Of a DNA stretch of 64,000 bases, positions 61,147-64,000 are shown piece by piece; position 1 is the stretch's first letter; the number at the start of each line of letters is the position of its first letter. The stretch is taken from positions 8,184,001 to 8,248,000 of the forward strand of contig CM082587.2 of assembly GCA_040954595.2 (NCBI GenBank). Reading direction: 5' to 3'. The DNA is from Balanoglossus misakiensis (Eukaryota; Hemichordata). The translations under genes were made by a program, and so were the position numbers. A model generated the notes under the pieces. It saw only the letters and a program-made list of their open reading frames with translations, ran no database searches and was not told where the DNA came from.

Positions 61147-62129
61147 TCATTTGAAGAAGTTTTCACTTCATTATGTCTTTGGGTATTTCGATATAGTCAT
61201 ATGACTTCAGTTTGATTGGTCAAATTTGCTATAAAATTCAGCAAGGCATCTTGTGAAATAGATAAGTATCATCTTGTTTAATCTGAACAAATCAAGAAGT
61301 GATCAATATCATTTACATATTGAATAACCATGATGCAGCGATTTGTGAGTGTGATAGAAATTTTCATGCAGCAGGGGGAGATTTGAAAAGTTATTGAAAA
61401 ATACAATCTGTGACTTGCATGACCTAGAGCGATGAAATCACTTCTGTATGTGGCAAAGTTGTTACAGAGTAATTACAAATGTCAACTCACTGCATCTATT
61501 GAGGCGTAAAAAGTGACAATTCTGATTACGGCTGGCTTCTTTCCGAAGACTCTACAGAAATTTGATCTTCCTCTGGCAGATTCTGACTATCAGAATGCAT
61601 TCAAATCACAAAAGACAAAGTTGGAGAAATGCCTGATTTTTTTCGCAGCTGACCAATCTCTGTAATGACTGGACGGGGATCGAGATGAATCAAGTCAAAA
61701 ATGAGGCTACCTTGCCATGGCAACGACATCCAAAACATTAAGACTGAGTTTCAGCTACTATCGGACTGTTTCTAAAGATAGCGCTTTCCGAAAGAGCTTG
61801 ATAAAATCCTCTGAAGCTTGGATAAAGATAACAGAAGCTTTTTATCACATCATAGACTCATCCTCTTCATACCTGCGAAATTTACTGAAGCCTATAATGA
61901 TGGTTAGACGCTACGTGTTGCTAAAAACCCGCCAGTTTGATGTGAACCACAAAAAGCTCCCTTACTGTTTTTGTTTTTTAATGGCAGAAGATAAATACAA
62001 TGAAGCCATGTAGTTTCTTTGTTTATTGCAAGCCTGGCTTTGCAATATTCACATCTAACTCGCACTCAAATTTCAGTCTCACAATTTCAAAAGTGCTGGT
62101 TGCTAAAAATACATTACTTTTTCATTAAA

Positions 62130-62333
62130 TACTGCAAAACAGGAAATTTTTGCGACAGGAAATTTTCGTGATATCAAAAGACCCAACTGTTACATGACTA
62201 TTAATTTTTGCGTTCTCGTATTTTCACTACATCGTTTTCTCCGAAAAAACATCTTTGTGACTTTTTTATTTTCACATCTCTTGCGTAGTTTGCGAAAATT
62301 TATCATTTTGTGAAAATGTCCTGTTTTATAGTA
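62130..62333. mobile_element. TACTGTAAAACA-ended MITE, GGACATTTT subtype, copy 2
   Basis: TACTGCAAAACAGGAAATTT at the left and AAAATGTCCTGTTTTATAGTA at the right. The core has TTTGCGTTCTCGTATTTTCAC. Most CG positions are partly decayed to TG or CA. Confidence 0.8.
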
Positions 62334-63583
62334 CATGTAGTATATTCTACTGAAATATTAAAACTCAAGTCAAGAAAATCTTAAAATAATGAGGACATTA
62401 TAAACATAAAACTATTTTTAGGATGCTAATTTTTTTTAGAAAGGGACAAATTAACATTAATTTACTGATATGTAACTATGTGCTATTAAGTGTCTGGAAT
62501 AATGTTACAGTTCATATCCTGAGATCATATTCCCTCAAGCACATACAAATAATTCCTGATTGCCTTACATGACCAGCGGCTGTTTCTTCGAAATAGCCCA
62601 CACTCATCTTGCACTTTTGAATTTTCATTGTTTCATTTCAGATCAGAAAGTGTCGTTCCCAAGGTTACCGCATCAAACGTCAGTGTTTTTCAAGTGGGCG
62701 AAAGATGCGTTCGCTTCATTTGAAATCATCATCTTGCACGCGCAGCACACGGTGAAATGAACAAACCATGTTTCCATCTGCTCATTTGCATGTTAAGTAG
62801 CCAGTCAGGGGAAGTCCATGTTAATTGGTCCATCAGGGAAAAGCTTAGGATGAAGAGCCAATGATCAACTATGCTGGATGCGTTCAATGTACACATCTCA
62901 TACACAGTACACAAGTCAAGCAAACAAGTCACAAAGTGAATAAAAAGCTGAGATCTAGGGCTAGCAGACCTTAGACCAATATCGCAAGATGTAAGCCGAG
63001 TTTTATTGGCGCTCAAAAAGTGATCTCTGCCTGAATCTGACTGTTAAGTCTAGCCACAGAAGATATCATCACACAATGCATGTTTAATGAGGCAAAGATG
63101 AAGTGTGGTCATCGATCTTCTAATAAACAGCTATCCAGAGACCAAATTGTCTCATTACCGCTGTCCAATATCTGTAGTCTGACATAGCGGTGGTACCATT
63201 AATTTCATGTGCTTTATTACACAGGGGAAGCATAAAAAATTTAGACAATAACCGAGGAGAGCTCGGAGACTTGTTACACTTCCATTAATTATGCAGATTA
63301 CATTAATATGCAAGTAGCATCTGGTACGCAGAACAGGGTTGAGATGTTATGGTAGCTCTTTAGACAGTAGTACAATTTTTGCAGTTTGCACTCTGTCATT
63401 AGTGTCAAATTAATTATTTTATGTGTAAATTAAAATTATAGTTTGATTGTTGAGATGTCAGTGACCTTACAGGCAGAAGTCCATTATTTTCATCCCACAT
63501 CAGAGATGTTAGTATTAGCGAACTTTTGAGAAAGAAGGAAAGTTCTTAGAAGAATACACAACGACAGTTTGATACAGAATATG

Positions 63584-63665
63584 TTAACCCTTTCACTACC
63601 TTGGTTTGGTCCAAATCATTTGACGTTGGACTTCAACAGGGAGGAAATGGGGGTGAAAGGGTTAA
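63584..63665. repeat. CCCTTTCAC palindrome, shortened copy
   Basis: TTAACCCTTTCACTACCTTG and GGTTTGGTCCAAATC on the left; GACGTTGGACTTC and GGGGTGAAAGGGTTAA on the right. The centre lacks about ten bases compared with other copies. Confidence 0.85.
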
Positions 63666-64000
63666 GCTGAGCCAACAAAACAATCAAATATATGAAAAGT
63701 AAGTGGTTTTTGTACTGGCTAATTAACTGTATGTCGATGGCTGCTGCAAAATTGTAAGGTGTTAAATGAGAAGAAAAAAAACAGAAAGATGAACGATATA
63801 CTATGATATTAGGTAACTTCATTGTTTTGATGATATAAATTTACAATTGAACATAGTAGAAAAAGCCAAACAGAACAGTGAGATGCTTCATTTCAATTCT
63901 GATTCAACCCGACAGTTGATGGCTAAGATGAAGAAAATGATAGAAAGATAAAAAACCTACATTTGTGATGCACAGATGGGTCGACATGACTCCTTGCCTG

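Larger units (their letters stand above)
53187..64000. other. Upstream PLCL intron or flank without recognised exon
   Basis: The first visible PLCL exon begins mid-codon, so this stretch should be intron (minus strand). I find no exon with the expected N-terminal PLCL sequence. It holds two TACTGTAAAACA elements, one CCCTTTCAC palindrome (63584-63665) and a TCTC/TCTG tract (61048-61146). An open frame of 98 codons at 61717-62013 on the + strand has a good start context but no recognisable domain. Confidence 0.6.

Noticed and set aside
61717-62013. 98-codon open frame on the + strand with good start context
   Set aside because: No recognisable motif or homology, no neighbouring exons. It lies within the presumed first PLCL intron.

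Overview
The window is eukaryotic, animal, nuclear DNA. It is AT-rich, its genes are split by GT-AG introns, and it carries many short inverted-repeat elements and microsatellites. Four protein-coding loci can be supported: an SLC22-type organic ion transporter (3' half), a beta-galactoside alpha-2,6-sialyltransferase of the ST6GAL type, an intronless ACSF2-like acyl-CoA synthetase, and a phospholipase C-like gene of the PLCL/PRIP group. Gene content and style suggest an invertebrate deuterostome (hemichordate, cephalochordate or echinoderm). This is inference; the species cannot be read from the window.

Layout. Positions 1-5302 are an apparently exact copy of 32524-37825, at a constant offset of 32523. 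The copy ends directly at a gap of exactly 100 N (5303-5402), so it is most likely an assembly duplicate. From 5403 to 7349 come an AT-rich satellite of about 88 bp units, which changes orientation once, and long ATGT and TG microsatellites. The last three exons of the SLC22 gene follow on the + strand (7407-9013). The stretch 9014-14278 has no firm gene, several foldback elements, and one weak orphan exon candidate on the minus strand. The four-exon sialyltransferase is at 14279-17101 (+) and the one-exon acyl-CoA synthetase at 20414-22111 (+). A 549 bp inverted-repeat element starts 72 bp after the latter's stop.

The rest is dominated by the PLCL gene on the minus strand, from the PH-domain exon at 53186 down to the stop codon at 26539. 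I resolved 27 exons whose splice phases all agree. They give 968 residues with domain order PH, EF hands, catalytic X box, acidic linker, catalytic Y box, C2, and the PRIP-specific C-terminal region. Only the N-terminal exon or exons are missing, and they are not recognisable in 53187-64000. Mammalian PLCL1/PLCL2 proteins are catalytically dead, but this predicted protein keeps every residue known to be needed for PLC catalysis. It may therefore represent the active ancestral state of the family.

The genes do not form an operon-like unit. The two + strand enzymes and the minus-strand PLCL gene converge on a 4.4 kb spacer. Several small inverted-repeat families recur across introns and spacers: a 90 bp CCCTTTCAC palindrome, a TACTGTAAAACA-ended element, a CAGTGAAACCTGTC element, and a foldback with GAAAGATTCAGTCGTG arms.
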